In this document: in pieces, positions 54,462 to 64,000 of the stretch
Numbering within the stretch: the stretch's first letter is position 1
Layout of the letters: each line of letters starts with the position of its first letter
Made by a program: the position numbers and the translations under genes
Assembly: GCA_036389485.1 (NCBI GenBank)
Contig: DASVPR010000040.1
Coordinates: 62,001 to 126,000, forward strand
DNA length: 64,000 bases
Reading direction: 5' to 3'
From: CADCVT01 sp036389485
GTDB taxonomy: Bacteria; Actinomycetota; Thermoleophilia; Solirubrobacterales; Solirubrobacteraceae
Notes under the pieces: generated by a model
What the model was told of the DNA's origin: nothing
Database searches by the model: none
What the model saw: only the letters and a program-made list of their open reading frames with translations

Positions 54462-55322
54462 GTGGCGCTGAAGAAGAGGTTCAACGACACGCTGACGAAG
54501 GCGACGGGCTACCAGCTGCAGAAGGTCCGCGCCGCGAAGGCGACGCCCGCGCCGACGCGACGCCGCGCGCGCCGCGCCGGGAAGGGCGACCGGCTGGTGC
54601 AGCAGCCCGCGTTCATCCTCTCGAGCGTCCGCTCCGGATCGACGCTGCTCCGGGTCCTCCTCAACAGCCACTCGCAGATCCACTCGCCCCACGAGCTGCA
54701 CCTGCGGCACATCAAGGTCGGCCTCGACGCCGCCTACGCCGAGAAGGCGCTCGGCGAGATCGGCCTCGACGAGGAGCGGCTGCGCTTCCTGCTGTGGGAC
54801 CGCGTCCTGCACCGCGAGCTCGCCGCCGCGGGCAAGGAGCTGATCGTCAACAAGACGCCGAACGACGTCTTCATCGCCGACGCGATCCGCCGCTGCTGGC
54901 CGGACGCCCGGTTCATCTTCCTCCTCCGCCACCCGGTCTCCACCGCCCGCTCGCGCGCCGCCGCCCGCAAGGACAAGGACACCGAGGAGCGCAACCTGGA
55001 GATGATCCTGCGCTACGCGAACGCGCTCGAGGCCGCGCGGCAGCGCTACGACGGCCTGACCGTCCGCTACGAGGAGCTGACGCAGGACCCCGAGCGCGTG
55101 ACGCGCGCGGTCTGCGAGTTCCTCGGCGTCTCGTGGGAGCGATCGATGCTCGAATACGGCGAGCACGACCACGGCCGCTTCAGGGCCGGCCTCGGCGACT
55201 GGAGCGAGAAGATCAAGTCCGGCCAGATCCAGCCCGCCGAGCCGCTGCCCTCGCCGGAGGAGATCCCGCCCGAGCTGCGCGAGATCAGCGAGGCGTGGGG
55301 CTACGTCCCCGCCCGCGCCTGA
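54462..55322 (+). CDS. PAPS-dependent sulfotransferase
   Basis: A 286-residue sulfotransferase. The 5'-phosphosulfate loop is FILSSVRSGSTLLRVLL (~51-67) and the 3'-phosphate motif is RFIFLLRHPVSTARS, followed by VRYEELTQDPERVTRAVCEFLGV. A basic N-terminal ~45 residues precede the domain. It transfers sulfate from PAPS to a carbohydrate, lipid or other acceptor. Its stop overlaps the glycosyltransferase start (TGATG), so the pair may build a sulfated surface glycan. Confidence 0.85.
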   Translation: MALKKRFNDTLTKATGYQLQKVRAAKATPAPTRRRARRAGKGDRLVQQPAFILSSVRSGSTLLRVLLNSHSQIHSPHELHLRHIKVGLDAAYAEKALGEIGLDEERLRFLLWDRVLHRELAAAGKELIVNKTPNDVFIADAIRRCWPDARFIFLLRHPVSTARSRAAARKDKDTEERNLEMILRYANALEAARQRYDGLTVRYEELTQDPERVTRAVCEFLGVSWERSMLEYGEHDHGRFRAGLGDWSEKIKSGQIQPAEPLPSPEEIPPELREISEAWGYVPARA

Positions 55323-56794
55323 TGAAGGTCAGCGTCGTCGTCCCGGTCTACAACCCGGGCACCAACATCGAGGATTGCATCCGCACGCTCGTCCACGAGC
55401 AGTCGCTCCCGAAGGACGAGTACGAGGTGATCTTCGTCGACGACGGCTCGACCGACGAGACGCCGGCCCGGCTCGACGAGCTGGCGAGGCAGCACGACCA
55501 CGTCCGCGTCGAGCACACCGAGAACAGCGGCTGGTCGGGGCGCCCGCGCAACATCGGCATCGGCATGGCGCGCGGCGACTTCGTCTACTTCGTCGACAAC
55601 GACGACTTCGTCGGCCCGGAGGCGCTCGAGCGCATGCACGCGATGGCGACCCGCGACGACGCCGACATCGTCATCGGCAAGGTCGTCGGCCACGGGCCCG
55701 GGAAGCTCGTCCCGAAGACGCTCTTCGTCGAGAACCGCAGCGGCATCCGGCTCGGGGACTGGGCCTCGATCCTCTGGCTCCTCTCCCCCCACAAGCTCTT
55801 CCGCCGGGCGATGCTCGACGAGCACGGGATCCGGTTCCCCGAGGGCCGGCGCCGCCTCGAGGACCACCTGTTCGTCATGCACGCGTACTTCCACGCGCGG
55901 TCGATCTCGGTCCTCGCCGACTACCCGTGCTACCACTGGATGGTCCGCGAGCGGGAGAACGCGTCGCTGCGGCCGTTCGACCCGGCGGAGTACTACGGCA
56001 ACGTCCGGGATGTGCTCGACCTCATCGACGAGCACACCGAGCCCGGCGAGCTGCGCGACCGCCTCTACAGCCGCTGGCTGCGCGGCAAGCTGCTCGGCCG
56101 CGCCGGCGGGCCGCCGTTCCTCAAGTGGGATGAGGACTACCGCCGCGAGCGCTACGAGGAGATCCGCAGGCTGACCCTCGAGCGCTTCGGGCCGCAGGTC
56201 GACGCGCTGCTGCCGCTCAACTGGCGGGTACGCGCCAAGCTGGTGCGCGCGGGCGACTACGAGGGGCTCAAGGCGCTGGCGGCCTACGAGGCCTCGCTGC
56301 GGGTCGTCGCGGACGTCCGCATCGACGGGCAGGAGCTGCACGTGACCGCGCGCTTCGCCAAGGACGCCGTCCGCTTCGACGACGACATGCACTGGGTCGC
56401 GCCCGAGGGCGTCCGGTTCACCGAGGACCGCGACGCGCGCGAGGACCTCGCGAAGAGCGACCTCTACCTCTTCGTCCGCGGCCCCGATCGCGTCGAGTTC
56501 GCCCTGCCCGTCGGCTTCGAGGTCGACCGCACCACGCTGCGCGGCACCGCCCGCTTCGATCCGCGGACCGCCGCGGCCGGAGCACCGCTGCCGCCCGGCG
56601 ACTGGGACGTCTTCGCGACGCTCACGATCGCCGGGTTCAAGGCGACCGGAAGGGCGCGCCGCGGCCCGGGGAACCCGCTCAGGCTCCGAGTCGGGGAGGA
56701 CGGCACGCTGGTCGAGGACCGCCCCGAGCTGCGCGCCCGCCTCGCCACGCGCTTCCCCCGTGCCGCGAAATTGGCAAAGCGCGCGGGCCTTTAG
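55322..56794 (+). CDS. Family 2 glycosyltransferase with C-terminal beta domain
   Basis: A 490-residue GT-A enzyme. KVSVVVPVYNPGTNIEDCI opening, VIFVDDGSTDETP nucleotide-sugar region, RNIGIGMARGDFVYFVDNDDF (DxD equivalent), LSPHKLFRRAMLDEHGIRFPEGRRRLEDHLF (ED catalytic base). Residues ~310-470 form a beta-rich accessory domain (LHVTARFAKDAVRFDDDMHWV). No TM segment. It is coupled to the sulfotransferase and likely acts on a surface polysaccharide or teichoic-type polymer. Confidence 0.88.
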   Translation: MKVSVVVPVYNPGTNIEDCIRTLVHEQSLPKDEYEVIFVDDGSTDETPARLDELARQHDHVRVEHTENSGWSGRPRNIGIGMARGDFVYFVDNDDFVGPEALERMHAMATRDDADIVIGKVVGHGPGKLVPKTLFVENRSGIRLGDWASILWLLSPHKLFRRAMLDEHGIRFPEGRRRLEDHLFVMHAYFHARSISVLADYPCYHWMVRERENASLRPFDPAEYYGNVRDVLDLIDEHTEPGELRDRLYSRWLRGKLLGRAGGPPFLKWDEDYRRERYEEIRRLTLERFGPQVDALLPLNWRVRAKLVRAGDYEGLKALAAYEASLRVVADVRIDGQELHVTARFAKDAVRFDDDMHWVAPEGVRFTEDRDAREDLAKSDLYLFVRGPDRVEFALPVGFEVDRTTLRGTARFDPRTAAAGAPLPPGDWDVFATLTIAGFKATGRARRGPGNPLRLRVGEDGTLVEDRPELRARLATRFPRAAKLAKRAGL

Positions 56795-56830
56795 GCGCAA
56801 GATCGCTGACCGGCGGTCGTTGGGGCTCAC

Positions 56831-59416
56831 ATGAGACTTCGTCCTGCCGCCCTCCTCGTGGCCCTCGCCGCGCTGGCGGGCTCGCTCGCCGCGACGACCG
56901 CCCAGGGCGCCGACGCGCCCTCGAGCGCCTTCCGCGAGACCCTGACCACGACCGGGACCGCCGCCACCACGCAGTGCGCCGTCAAGCGCCTCGCCGGCCG
57001 CTCCGGCGTCGTCACCCGCACCTGGACCCCGACCGCCGGCGTCTCCCTGCACGCCGCCCTCACCGGCGCCGACGGCAGCGACTGGGACCTGGCGGTCTTC
57101 GATCGCCGCACGGGCCGGCGCCTCGGCGGCTCGTCCGCGTGGAACGCGAACGAGGTCGTCACGGCCATCGCCGCCGCCGGCCAGCCGCTCGAGATCCAGG
57201 CGTGCCGCATCCGCGGCGCCCGCACCGCGCAGCTCGAGATCGCGACGACGGTCCTGCCGGTGACCGACGCCGCGAAGCTGCCGGTCCCGCCCAAGATGGT
57301 CGAGATCGCGCTGCCGACGCGCCAGTCGCTCGGCTTCGTCCAGTCGCTCGGGATCGACACCGTCGACAGCCCGCACGCCCACGGCATCGAGGCGCTGATC
57401 TACTCGAACGACGAGCTGCGACTGCTGAAGGCGGCCGGGCTGAAGTACACGGTGCGGATCGACGACCTGCGCAAGTTCGACCAGCGCCAGGCGAGGCTGA
57501 ACGCCCGCTACACGCAGCGCGTCGGCCGCGCGGGCTCGCCGATCCCCTCCGGGCGCACCGAGTACCGCCAGTACGAGGACTACCTGGCCGATCTGAAGAC
57601 GCTCGCCGAGCAGTACCCGGCGATCGTCCGCCCGGTGACCCTGCCCCACAAGACCTTCCAGGGCCGCGAGCAGGTCGGCGTCGAGATCGCGGCGGACGTC
57701 AACCGCGCCGACGACCAGCGCCCGGTCTCGTTCCTCATGGGCACGCACCACGCCCGCGAGTGGCCGGCGGCCGAGCTGACGATGGAGATGGCCCTGTACC
57801 TGGCCCAGGAGTTCGGCAAGAGCGAGCAGGTCACGGAGCTGCTGCGGCACGTCCGGGTCGTCGTCGTCCCGATCATCAACCCCGACGGGTTCGTCTCCTC
57901 GCGCACCGCGGTCGACCCGGCCGACGAGTCGGGCGACCCGCTCGCCGCGCCGAGCCTCGCCGAGTCGGTCGCGATCGGCGGCTCGCTGGCCTACCGCCGC
58001 AAGAACTGCAAGGGGCCGGGCGGCCCGTCGGCGCCGTGCGACTTCAACAACGGCGTCGACCCGAACCGCAACTACGGTCACGGCTGGGGCGGCATCGGCG
58101 CGAGCACGACGCCGACCTCGCAGAGCTACCGCGGGCCCGGCCCGTGGTCGGAGGAGGAGACGCAGTCCGTCCACGAGTACTCGCAGAAGCGCGACGTCAC
58201 CTCGCTGCTGACGATGCACAACTTCGGCTCGCTCGTGCTGCGCCCGCCGGGGCGCCACAACGACGGCCTGGCGCCGGACGAGGAGCGGCTCAAGCAGCTC
58301 GGCGACGCGATGGAGCGCGACACCGGCTACACGTCGCAGTACGGCTGGCAGCTGTACGACACCTCCGGCACGACCGAGGACTGGAACTACGGCGCCGCCG
58401 GCACGTTCGGCTACACGATGGAGCTCGGCCCGCCGGACAGCGACGGCGGCAACTTCCACATCACCTATGACCGCGGCGTCGTCGAGCAGTGGGTCGGCAC
58501 CGGCGACCGCGAGGGCAAGGGCGTCCGGCGCGCGCTGCTGCGGGTGATCGAGGAGGCCGCCACGCGGCAGGACTTCTCCACGCTCATCGGCCGCGCGCCG
58601 GCGGGCCGGATCCTGCGGCTGAAGAAGGACTTCACGACGCTCACGAGCGCGGTGTGCCGCATCGCCTCGCCGTCCGACGTCCGGCCGAACCTGCCGTTCG
58701 ACGACCCGAGCGCCTGCATCGACCCGGGTGACCCGATCGAGATCCCGGACGGGCTCGAGTACACGACGCGCGTCCCGGCGAACAGCGTGTTCTCGTGGAT
58801 CGTCACGCCCTCGACGCGGCCGTTCGAGTACAAGGCCGGCAAGACTGAGTCGTGGAAGCTCACGTGCGAGGACGACGCCGGCACCGTCTACGAGTCGCAC
58901 GACATCACGATGTGGCGCGGCGAGCTGCGGTCACTCGAGATGCCGTGCGGCGGCACGCTGCCGACGAGCGGGCCGGGGTCGTTCACGCCGCAGTCGTTCG
59001 AGCAGGCGCAGGAGATCCTGCTCGTCGACCGCAGCGCCCCGCAGACCACCTTCGCGAAGCGCTTCACGATGGTGTCGAGGCGGCGGATCGTCCTGGGCGG
59101 CGGCTCGCGCGACTCGGCGCCGGAGGGGCTGATCCCGCGCGTCGCGGAGGTGCGCATCACGATCGCGCGGCGCACCCGCAAGAAGTGCCGCTTCCTCGAC
59201 GACCAGGGTCGCTTCAGCAAGCGGACCTCGTGCGCCAAGGCGCCGTACACGCTCGCGCGCGTGCGGCGGCCGGCGCGCGCCTCTCGCTGGACCTACTCGA
59301 TCGGCACGAGGCTGCCGAAGGGCCGGTACTTCGCCTTCGTGCGAGGGATGGACGCCGTCGGCAACCTCGAGACCAAGGACCCCAACCGCAACGTCCTCAA
59401 GTTCAGGATCCGATGA
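56831..59416 (+). CDS. Secreted M14 zinc carboxypeptidase (paralogue of 30097-32982)
   Basis: 861 residues. Signal peptide to ~residue 26, an N-terminal region of ~210 residues with one Cys pair, then the M14 domain: His307 and Glu310 (HHAREW), His463 (LTMHNFG) and catalytic Glu531 (TMELG), with NPDG and GVDPNRNYGHGWGG. The C-terminal extension lacks the PPC-like domain of the paralogue and instead has a stretch with MVSRRRIVLGGGSRD and a basic beta tail. Its stop overlaps the start of the next secreted gene (ATGA), so the two are made together. Confidence 0.9.
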   Translation: MRLRPAALLVALAALAGSLAATTAQGADAPSSAFRETLTTTGTAATTQCAVKRLAGRSGVVTRTWTPTAGVSLHAALTGADGSDWDLAVFDRRTGRRLGGSSAWNANEVVTAIAAAGQPLEIQACRIRGARTAQLEIATTVLPVTDAAKLPVPPKMVEIALPTRQSLGFVQSLGIDTVDSPHAHGIEALIYSNDELRLLKAAGLKYTVRIDDLRKFDQRQARLNARYTQRVGRAGSPIPSGRTEYRQYEDYLADLKTLAEQYPAIVRPVTLPHKTFQGREQVGVEIAADVNRADDQRPVSFLMGTHHAREWPAAELTMEMALYLAQEFGKSEQVTELLRHVRVVVVPIINPDGFVSSRTAVDPADESGDPLAAPSLAESVAIGGSLAYRRKNCKGPGGPSAPCDFNNGVDPNRNYGHGWGGIGASTTPTSQSYRGPGPWSEEETQSVHEYSQKRDVTSLLTMHNFGSLVLRPPGRHNDGLAPDEERLKQLGDAMERDTGYTSQYGWQLYDTSGTTEDWNYGAAGTFGYTMELGPPDSDGGNFHITYDRGVVEQWVGTGDREGKGVRRALLRVIEEAATRQDFSTLIGRAPAGRILRLKKDFTTLTSAVCRIASPSDVRPNLPFDDPSACIDPGDPIEIPDGLEYTTRVPANSVFSWIVTPSTRPFEYKAGKTESWKLTCEDDAGTVYESHDITMWRGELRSLEMPCGGTLPTSGPGSFTPQSFEQAQEILLVDRSAPQTTFAKRFTMVSRRRIVLGGGSRDSAPEGLIPRVAEVRITIARRTRKKCRFLDDQGRFSKRTSCAKAPYTLARVRRPARASRWTYSIGTRLPKGRYFAFVRGMDAVGNLETKDPNRNVLKFRIR

Positions 59417-60396
59417 CCCACCGAAACAAGATCGCTCTGGGCGCGGCGGCCGTTGCGCTCCTCACCACCGGCACGGTCGCCCTGGCCGAGCCCAACCGCG
59501 AGGCCACGCTGACCCCGGGCGGCGAGGGCTTCGCCTGGGAGGGCGGCCCGCTCAGCGGCGCCGCGCTGTTCGCGGAGATCGGCGCCGTGGTCCCCTGCGG
59601 CCCGGGGAAGGAGTGCGACGACACGCTGATCCGGGCGCCGCAGCGCGGCCAGCTCATCATCGACATGGACAGCGACGCGCCGCAGCCGCCGACCGACCTC
59701 GACCTCTACCTGTTCGAGTCCGACGAGAGCGGCGAGCCCGGTCGGTTCATCAAGTCGAGCACGTCCGGCGAGTCGAAGGAGTCGGTGACGGCGGGCGTGC
59801 GCGGCGGGATCTACCTCGTGCGCGTCGTCTCGGCCGCGTCGGCGAACGCGAACTTCACCGCGCAGGCCGTGCAGGCGGTCCTGCCGCCGGTCGACCTGGA
59901 CGACGCGCCGCCGGACTTCGGGCAGGACCCGCAGCCCGATCCGGGCTCCGGCTCCGGTGGCGGCGGCTCGGGCGGGTCGGGAGGCTCCGGCGGCTCGGGC
60001 GGCTCGACGCAGCCCGGGACGCGGTCGATCCCGCCCGCGACCAACGCCGCCCCGGACTCGTTCGCGCGGCGGCCGGCCCGGCGCTCGCGCAAGCTGGTCG
60101 GCACCGCGAAGGACCCCGACGGCACGGTCAAGTACGTCGACGTCGCGCTCGTGCGGGTCGTCAGGAAGGACCGCTGCGTCGCGCTGACGCCGCGCGGCTC
60201 GTTCCGGCGGATCCGCAAGTGCACCGCGCCGCCGTACGTGCGGGCGCGCGGGCGCGAGTCGTGGACGGTGAAGATGAACCGGCGGCTGCGCCCCGGTCGC
60301 TACGTCCTCTACTCGCGGGCGACGGACAACGTCGGGCTGCCCGAGGGCGGGTTCGGATCCAACAACCGGATCGCCTTCCGCTTCAAGCGCCGCTAG
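59413..60396 (+). CDS. Secreted protein with PPC-like domain, coupled to the M14 carboxypeptidase
   Basis: 327 residues. Signal peptide (NKIALGAAAVALLTTGTVALAEP), a PPC-like beta domain (~30-170; RGQLIIDMDSDA, TDLDLYLFESDESGEPG, GIYLVRVVSAASANANFTAQ), a Gly/Ser linker of GSGG units, and a C-terminal beta domain (KLVGTAKDPDGTVKYVDVALVRVVRKDRCV) like that at the end of the carboxypeptidase. It seems to supply in trans the PPC-like module that the 30.1-kb paralogue carries in cis. Probably binds substrate or surface. Confidence 0.75.
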   Translation: MTHRNKIALGAAAVALLTTGTVALAEPNREATLTPGGEGFAWEGGPLSGAALFAEIGAVVPCGPGKECDDTLIRAPQRGQLIIDMDSDAPQPPTDLDLYLFESDESGEPGRFIKSSTSGESKESVTAGVRGGIYLVRVVSAASANANFTAQAVQAVLPPVDLDDAPPDFGQDPQPDPGSGSGGGGSGGSGGSGGSGGSTQPGTRSIPPATNAAPDSFARRPARRSRKLVGTAKDPDGTVKYVDVALVRVVRKDRCVALTPRGSFRRIRKCTAPPYVRARGRESWTVKMNRRLRPGRYVLYSRATDNVGLPEGGFGSNNRIAFRFKRR

Positions 60397-60408
60397 CCGG
60401 CTTCTGGA

Positions 60409-60433
60409 CGCCCGCGCCCTCGCGGCGCGGGCG
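60409..60433 (+). terminator. Stem-loop after the PPC-domain gene
   Basis: CGCCCGCGCC / GGCGCGGGCG with a 5-nt loop, 13 nt after the stop; no U-run. Confidence 0.55.
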
Positions 60434-60534
60434 GTCTAGCCAATCGTTCGATTTGCAGTCGGGGGGCGGTCGCCTACCTTTTCCGCCGGGAGCACACGGA
60501 AGGCACTGAAGCCGACCGGGTCCTCCTTCGAGAC

Positions 60535-60635
60535 GACAAAGGCAACCTCGTCGTGAGGCGGGGGCGCAAAGCCAGAGGTCTCGCTCGGTGCCGGGGGCGC
60601 CGTGCGGAGATGGCTCAGCTACCGGCTCGGCACCC
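60535..60635 (+). ncRNA. Cyclic di-GMP-I (GEMM-I) riboswitch
   Basis: The segment AAAGGCAA, a hairpin CCTCGTC-GTGA-GGCGGGG (GNRA tetraloop), then GCGCAAAGCC is the hallmark order of the GEMM-I aptamer. The second arm AGAGGTCTC ... GGAGATGGCTCAGCTACCGG supplies the tetraloop receptor and closing strand. It ends 27 nt before the start codon of the collagen-like gene, with AAGGAGG just downstream, so ligand binding probably changes access to the ribosome-binding site. It implies c-di-GMP control of the secreted protein. Confidence 0.8.
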
Positions 60636-60661
60636 GGAGAAAGTCGTCAAGGAGGACTCAT

Positions 60662-61786
<1,125 letters not shown>

Positions 61787-61843
61787 CGACGTCGCCGCGG
61801 CGAACAGCCGCGGCGGAGCGAGGGACTCCCCCCTCAGGCGAAC

Positions 61844-61871
61844 GAGGGCCGCCGGGCGACCGGCGGCCCTC
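61844..61871 (+). terminator. Stem-loop after the collagen-like gene
   Basis: GAGGGCCGCCGG / CCGGCGGCCCTC, a perfect 12-bp stem with GCGA tetraloop, followed by TTCG; probably the transcript end of the riboswitch unit. Confidence 0.7.
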
Positions 61872-61937
61872 TTCGCGTGTGCGGCGCGGTTCGAACCGCC
61901 GGAGCGCCGAGGCCGCGCGGTGCGGCACCCTTCGCCG

Positions 61938-63134
61938 ATGCCGGGCCGCTACCGCGCCGCTCTCGCCGTCCCGCACGTCAGGCTGCTGGCGGCGGCGGCG
62001 ACGCTCCACGGCGTCGCGGCGGCGACCGCTCCTCTGCCGCTGGTCCTCCTCGTCGCGGACCGGACCGGGTCGTACGGCTCGGCGGGCGTCGTGAGCGGCG
62101 CGTACTTCGTCGGCACCGCGCTGAGCGCGCCGATCCGGGGCCGCGCGGTCGACCGTTTCGGCGCGCTCCGGGTCATCCTGCCGCTGGCGATCGCCGACTC
62201 CGCCGCGTTCGCGGCCATCGTCGCGCTCGCGATCGCGGACGCGGGGACGGGCGCGCTGTTCGTCGCCGCGGCGCTCGCCGGGCTGCTGATGCCGCCGTCG
62301 GTCTCCGCGCTGCGCACGCTCTGGTCGCGGCTGACGCGGACGCCCTCCGAGCAGCAGGCCGCCAACGCGCTGCAGTCGGTGGTCCTCGAGACCGTCAACA
62401 TCGTCGGCCCGCTGCTCGGCGGCGCGCTCGCGGCGGTCGCCTCGCCGGCGGCGGCGCTCGGGGTCTCCTCGATCTGCATGCTCCTCGCGGGGCTGGCGTT
62501 CGCGCTCTCGCCGCCCGCCCGCGAGTTCCGCCCCGCCCGCGTCGAGCACAGCCGTCTCGGCCCGCTGGCGTCGCGCGGCATCCGCACCCTCGTCCTCCTC
62601 TCCCTCCCCGGCGGCGCCGCGGTCGGCATCCTCGAGATCGCCGCGCCCGCCTTCGCCGACGACCACGGCAGCGGCGCCGCGGGCGCGATTCCGCTCGCGG
62701 TCATGGCCGCGGGCAGCATCGCCGGCGCGCTGCTCTACGGCGCGCGCACCTGGACCGCCCCGGCGCCGGTCCGCTTCCTCCGGCTCCACGCCCTCCTCGC
62801 GCTCGGCATCGGGCTCGCCGCCGTCGCCACGTCGGTCCCCGTCCTCGCCGCGCTCCTCCTCCTCGTCGGCCTGACGTTCGGCCCGATCAACACGACCACG
62901 TTCGGCCTGCTCGACGACGTCGCGCCCCCCGGCACGACGACCGAGGCGCTCACGTGGCTCATCTCGGCGTTCTCCGCGGGCGCGGCCGGCGGCTCCGCGC
63001 TCGGCGGCGCCGTCCACGAGGCCGCGGGCGCCGACGAGACCTTCCTGACCGCGTCCGCCGTCGCCCTCGTGACCTTCACGCTTCTGGCCGCCCGGCGCCG
63101 CACCCTTGACGCCACGCCCGCCGCGGGTGTGTGA
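61938..63134 (+). CDS. MFS transporter
   Basis: A 398-residue, 12-TM MFS protein: N-terminal VPHVRLLAAAATLHGVAAATAPLPLVLLV, cytoplasmic loop RAVDRFGALRVILPLAIAD (loop 2-3 motif), TM5 motif NIVGPLLGGALAA, and a symmetrical C-half. It resembles the drug/sugar efflux MFS group with no specific substrate visible. I chose the ATG at 61938; a GTG at 61920 is possible. Followed by the DUF1326 gene. Confidence 0.85.
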   Translation: MPGRYRAALAVPHVRLLAAAATLHGVAAATAPLPLVLLVADRTGSYGSAGVVSGAYFVGTALSAPIRGRAVDRFGALRVILPLAIADSAAFAAIVALAIADAGTGALFVAAALAGLLMPPSVSALRTLWSRLTRTPSEQQAANALQSVVLETVNIVGPLLGGALAAVASPAAALGVSSICMLLAGLAFALSPPAREFRPARVEHSRLGPLASRGIRTLVLLSLPGGAAVGILEIAAPAFADDHGSGAAGAIPLAVMAAGSIAGALLYGARTWTAPAPVRFLRLHALLALGIGLAAVATSVPVLAALLLLVGLTFGPINTTTFGLLDDVAPPGTTTEALTWLISAFSAGAAGGSALGGAVHEAAGADETFLTASAVALVTFTLLAARRRTLDATPAAGV

Positions 63135-63142
63135 TCCCGTCC

Positions 63143-63745
63143 ATGGCCTATCGCTTGAGCGGGACCTACATGGAGAGCTGCAGCTGCGAAGTCGCCTGCC
63201 CGTGCGGCGCGAGCAACCTCGCCCTGCCGGCCACCTACGACCGCTGCCAGGTGCTGCTCGCGTTCCACATCGAGGACGGCGAGATCGACGGCACCGCGGT
63301 CAGCGACGTGACCGTGGCGATGCTCGCCGACACGCCGGCCCAGATGACCGACGGCAACTGGCGCGTCGGCCTGTTCCTCGACGAGCGCGCCGACGAGGAC
63401 CAGCGCGCGAAGCTCACGTCGGTCTTCGGCGGCGAGCAGGGCGGGCCGGCCGGGCTGTTCGCGCCGCTGGTCGGCGAGATGCTCGGCGTCGAGGTCGCGC
63501 CGATCGAGTTCGCCGACGACGGGTTGCGGCACACGCTGCGGATCGGCGACGACATCGAGCTCGACATCGAGGATTTCGCGTCGATCGAGGAGGGCAGGCC
63601 GATGGCGCTCGAGGGCGTCGGGCACCCCGCCGGCCCGCGGCTCAACCTCGCGCGGGGCAAGCGCGCGGTGATCAACGCCTTCGGGCTGGAGATCGACAAC
63701 ACCGGGCGCAACGCGCACTCGGCCCCGTTCGCGTGGCAGGCGTAG
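63143..63745 (+). CDS. DUF1326 protein
   Basis: A 200-residue DUF1326 protein: MAYRLSGTYMESCSCEVACPCGASN is the diagnostic opening with four Cys (CSCxxxCPC), followed by CQVLLAFHIEDGEIDGTAVSDVTVAMLAD and a C-terminal HSAPFAWQA. The family is uncharacterised but is regularly found beside DUF2182 membrane proteins, as here, and the Cys cluster suggests metal binding. An in-frame GTG at 63131 overlaps the MFS stop; the ATG at 63143 matches the family N-terminus better. Confidence 0.85.
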   Translation: MAYRLSGTYMESCSCEVACPCGASNLALPATYDRCQVLLAFHIEDGEIDGTAVSDVTVAMLADTPAQMTDGNWRVGLFLDERADEDQRAKLTSVFGGEQGGPAGLFAPLVGEMLGVEVAPIEFADDGLRHTLRIGDDIELDIEDFASIEEGRPMALEGVGHPAGPRLNLARGKRAVINAFGLEIDNTGRNAHSAPFAWQA

Positions 63746-64000
63746 CGGCCGCGCGGGAGCGCGCGCAGGCACGGCCGGTGGCGGCCGCCGCGGCGGTGCT
63801 GGCCGCCGCGCTCGTCGCGTGGATCGTCACGCTCGACCGCATGGGCGGCATGGACGCCGGCCCGGGCACCGACCTGGGCGAGCTCGGCTGGTTCCTCGGC
63901 GTCTGGACGACGATGATGGCGGCGATGATGCTGCCGGCCACCGCGCCGGTCGTCGCGCTGTTCGCGAAGACGTCGTCCGCCGCGCGCACGGTCGCGTTCG
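63733..64000 (+). CDS. DUF2182 metal-binding-like membrane protein (partial, runs off window)
   Basis: First 89 residues of a polytopic membrane protein, cut by the window end. After a short Arg-rich N-terminus come TM1 (AAAAAVLAAALVAWIVTL), a Gly/Met-rich loop (DRMGGMDAG), and TM2 with the family signature FLGVWTTMMAAMMLPATAPVVALF. GTG start at 63733 overlaps the DUF1326 stop by 13 nt; the pair is a known neighbourhood. Confidence 0.8.
   Translation, partial: MAGVAAARERAQARPVAAAAAVLAAALVAWIVTLDRMGGMDAGPGTDLGELGWFLGVWTTMMAAMMLPATAPVVALFAKTSSAARTVAF

Noticed and set aside
55301..58900. 1199-codon minus-strand frame opposite the glycosyltransferase and M14 genes
   Set aside because: No protein-like features; opposed by two genes with catalytic motifs.

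Overview
The window is very GC-rich. It carries zinc-ribbon and SPOR proteins, LuxR/TetR/ECF regulators, a B12-dependent ribonucleotide reductase, M14 carboxypeptidases with long secreted extensions, and several apparently leaderless genes with a TAnnnT box 6-10 nt before the start codon. This fits an actinobacterium, most likely a Thermoleophilia/Solirubrobacterales-type soil lineage. The lineage is an inference from gene content and base composition; no rRNA gene is present.

Layout. 1-10.4 kb: secreted proteins, then a small stress/regulatory cluster (LuxR regulator, SAM methyltransferase, DUF899 protein, MFS exporter, VOC protein, ECF sigma factor with a SnoaL-like tail) and a heme-binding beta-barrel protein. 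10.5-30.0 kb: a composite genomic island at a tRNA-Thr(CGU) gene (29963-30035, minus strand). The 3' half of this tRNA is repeated directly at 14.49 kb and 10.51 kb, each copy followed inward by integrase arm-type repeats. A tyrosine integrase and a frameshifted excisionase-like gene lie beside the tRNA. Island cargo includes a truncated RHS/SpoIID-like gene coupled to a small secreted protein, two zinc-ribbon membrane proteins (one with a SPOR domain), two decayed copies of one small DNA-binding-like gene with the same 16-bp palindrome upstream, a pair consisting of a small EACC1-like protein and a large HExxH protein, a frameshifted PHP-ABC ATPase (TrlF-type), and a RES-domain toxin paired with a membrane-anchored antitoxin-like protein. 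The region has the character of a defence island.

30-46 kb is mostly conserved chromosome: M14 carboxypeptidase, MEDS-like sensor, PHP phosphoesterase, DNA polymerase III delta', thymidylate kinase, a tail-anchored coiled-coil protein, an O-antigen-ligase-like protein, hicAB, and nrdJ behind a structured leader RNA. 46.3-47.8 kb is a two-gene accessory insertion of unknown function. 48-64 kb holds a TetR/SnoaL pair, an RTX-repeat protein, an MlaE-type permease operon with two tiny proteins, an ATPase-LuxR regulator, a sulfotransferase/glycosyltransferase pair, a second M14 carboxypeptidase with a coupled secreted partner, a collagen-like secreted protein under a c-di-GMP-I riboswitch, an MFS protein, and a DUF1326/DUF2182 pair cut by the window edge.

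Most chromosomal genes are intact and tightly packed with ATGA/GTGA overlaps. Single-base indels cluster in the island (TrlF-type gene, excisionase, both small DNA-binding genes), so either the island is decaying or local sequence errors are present. The best candidates for undescribed biology are the membrane-anchored antitoxin/RES pair (26.8-28.2 kb), the HExxH pair (21.2-23.6 kb), the zinc-finger/membrane pair (46.3-47.8 kb) and the nrdJ leader RNA.
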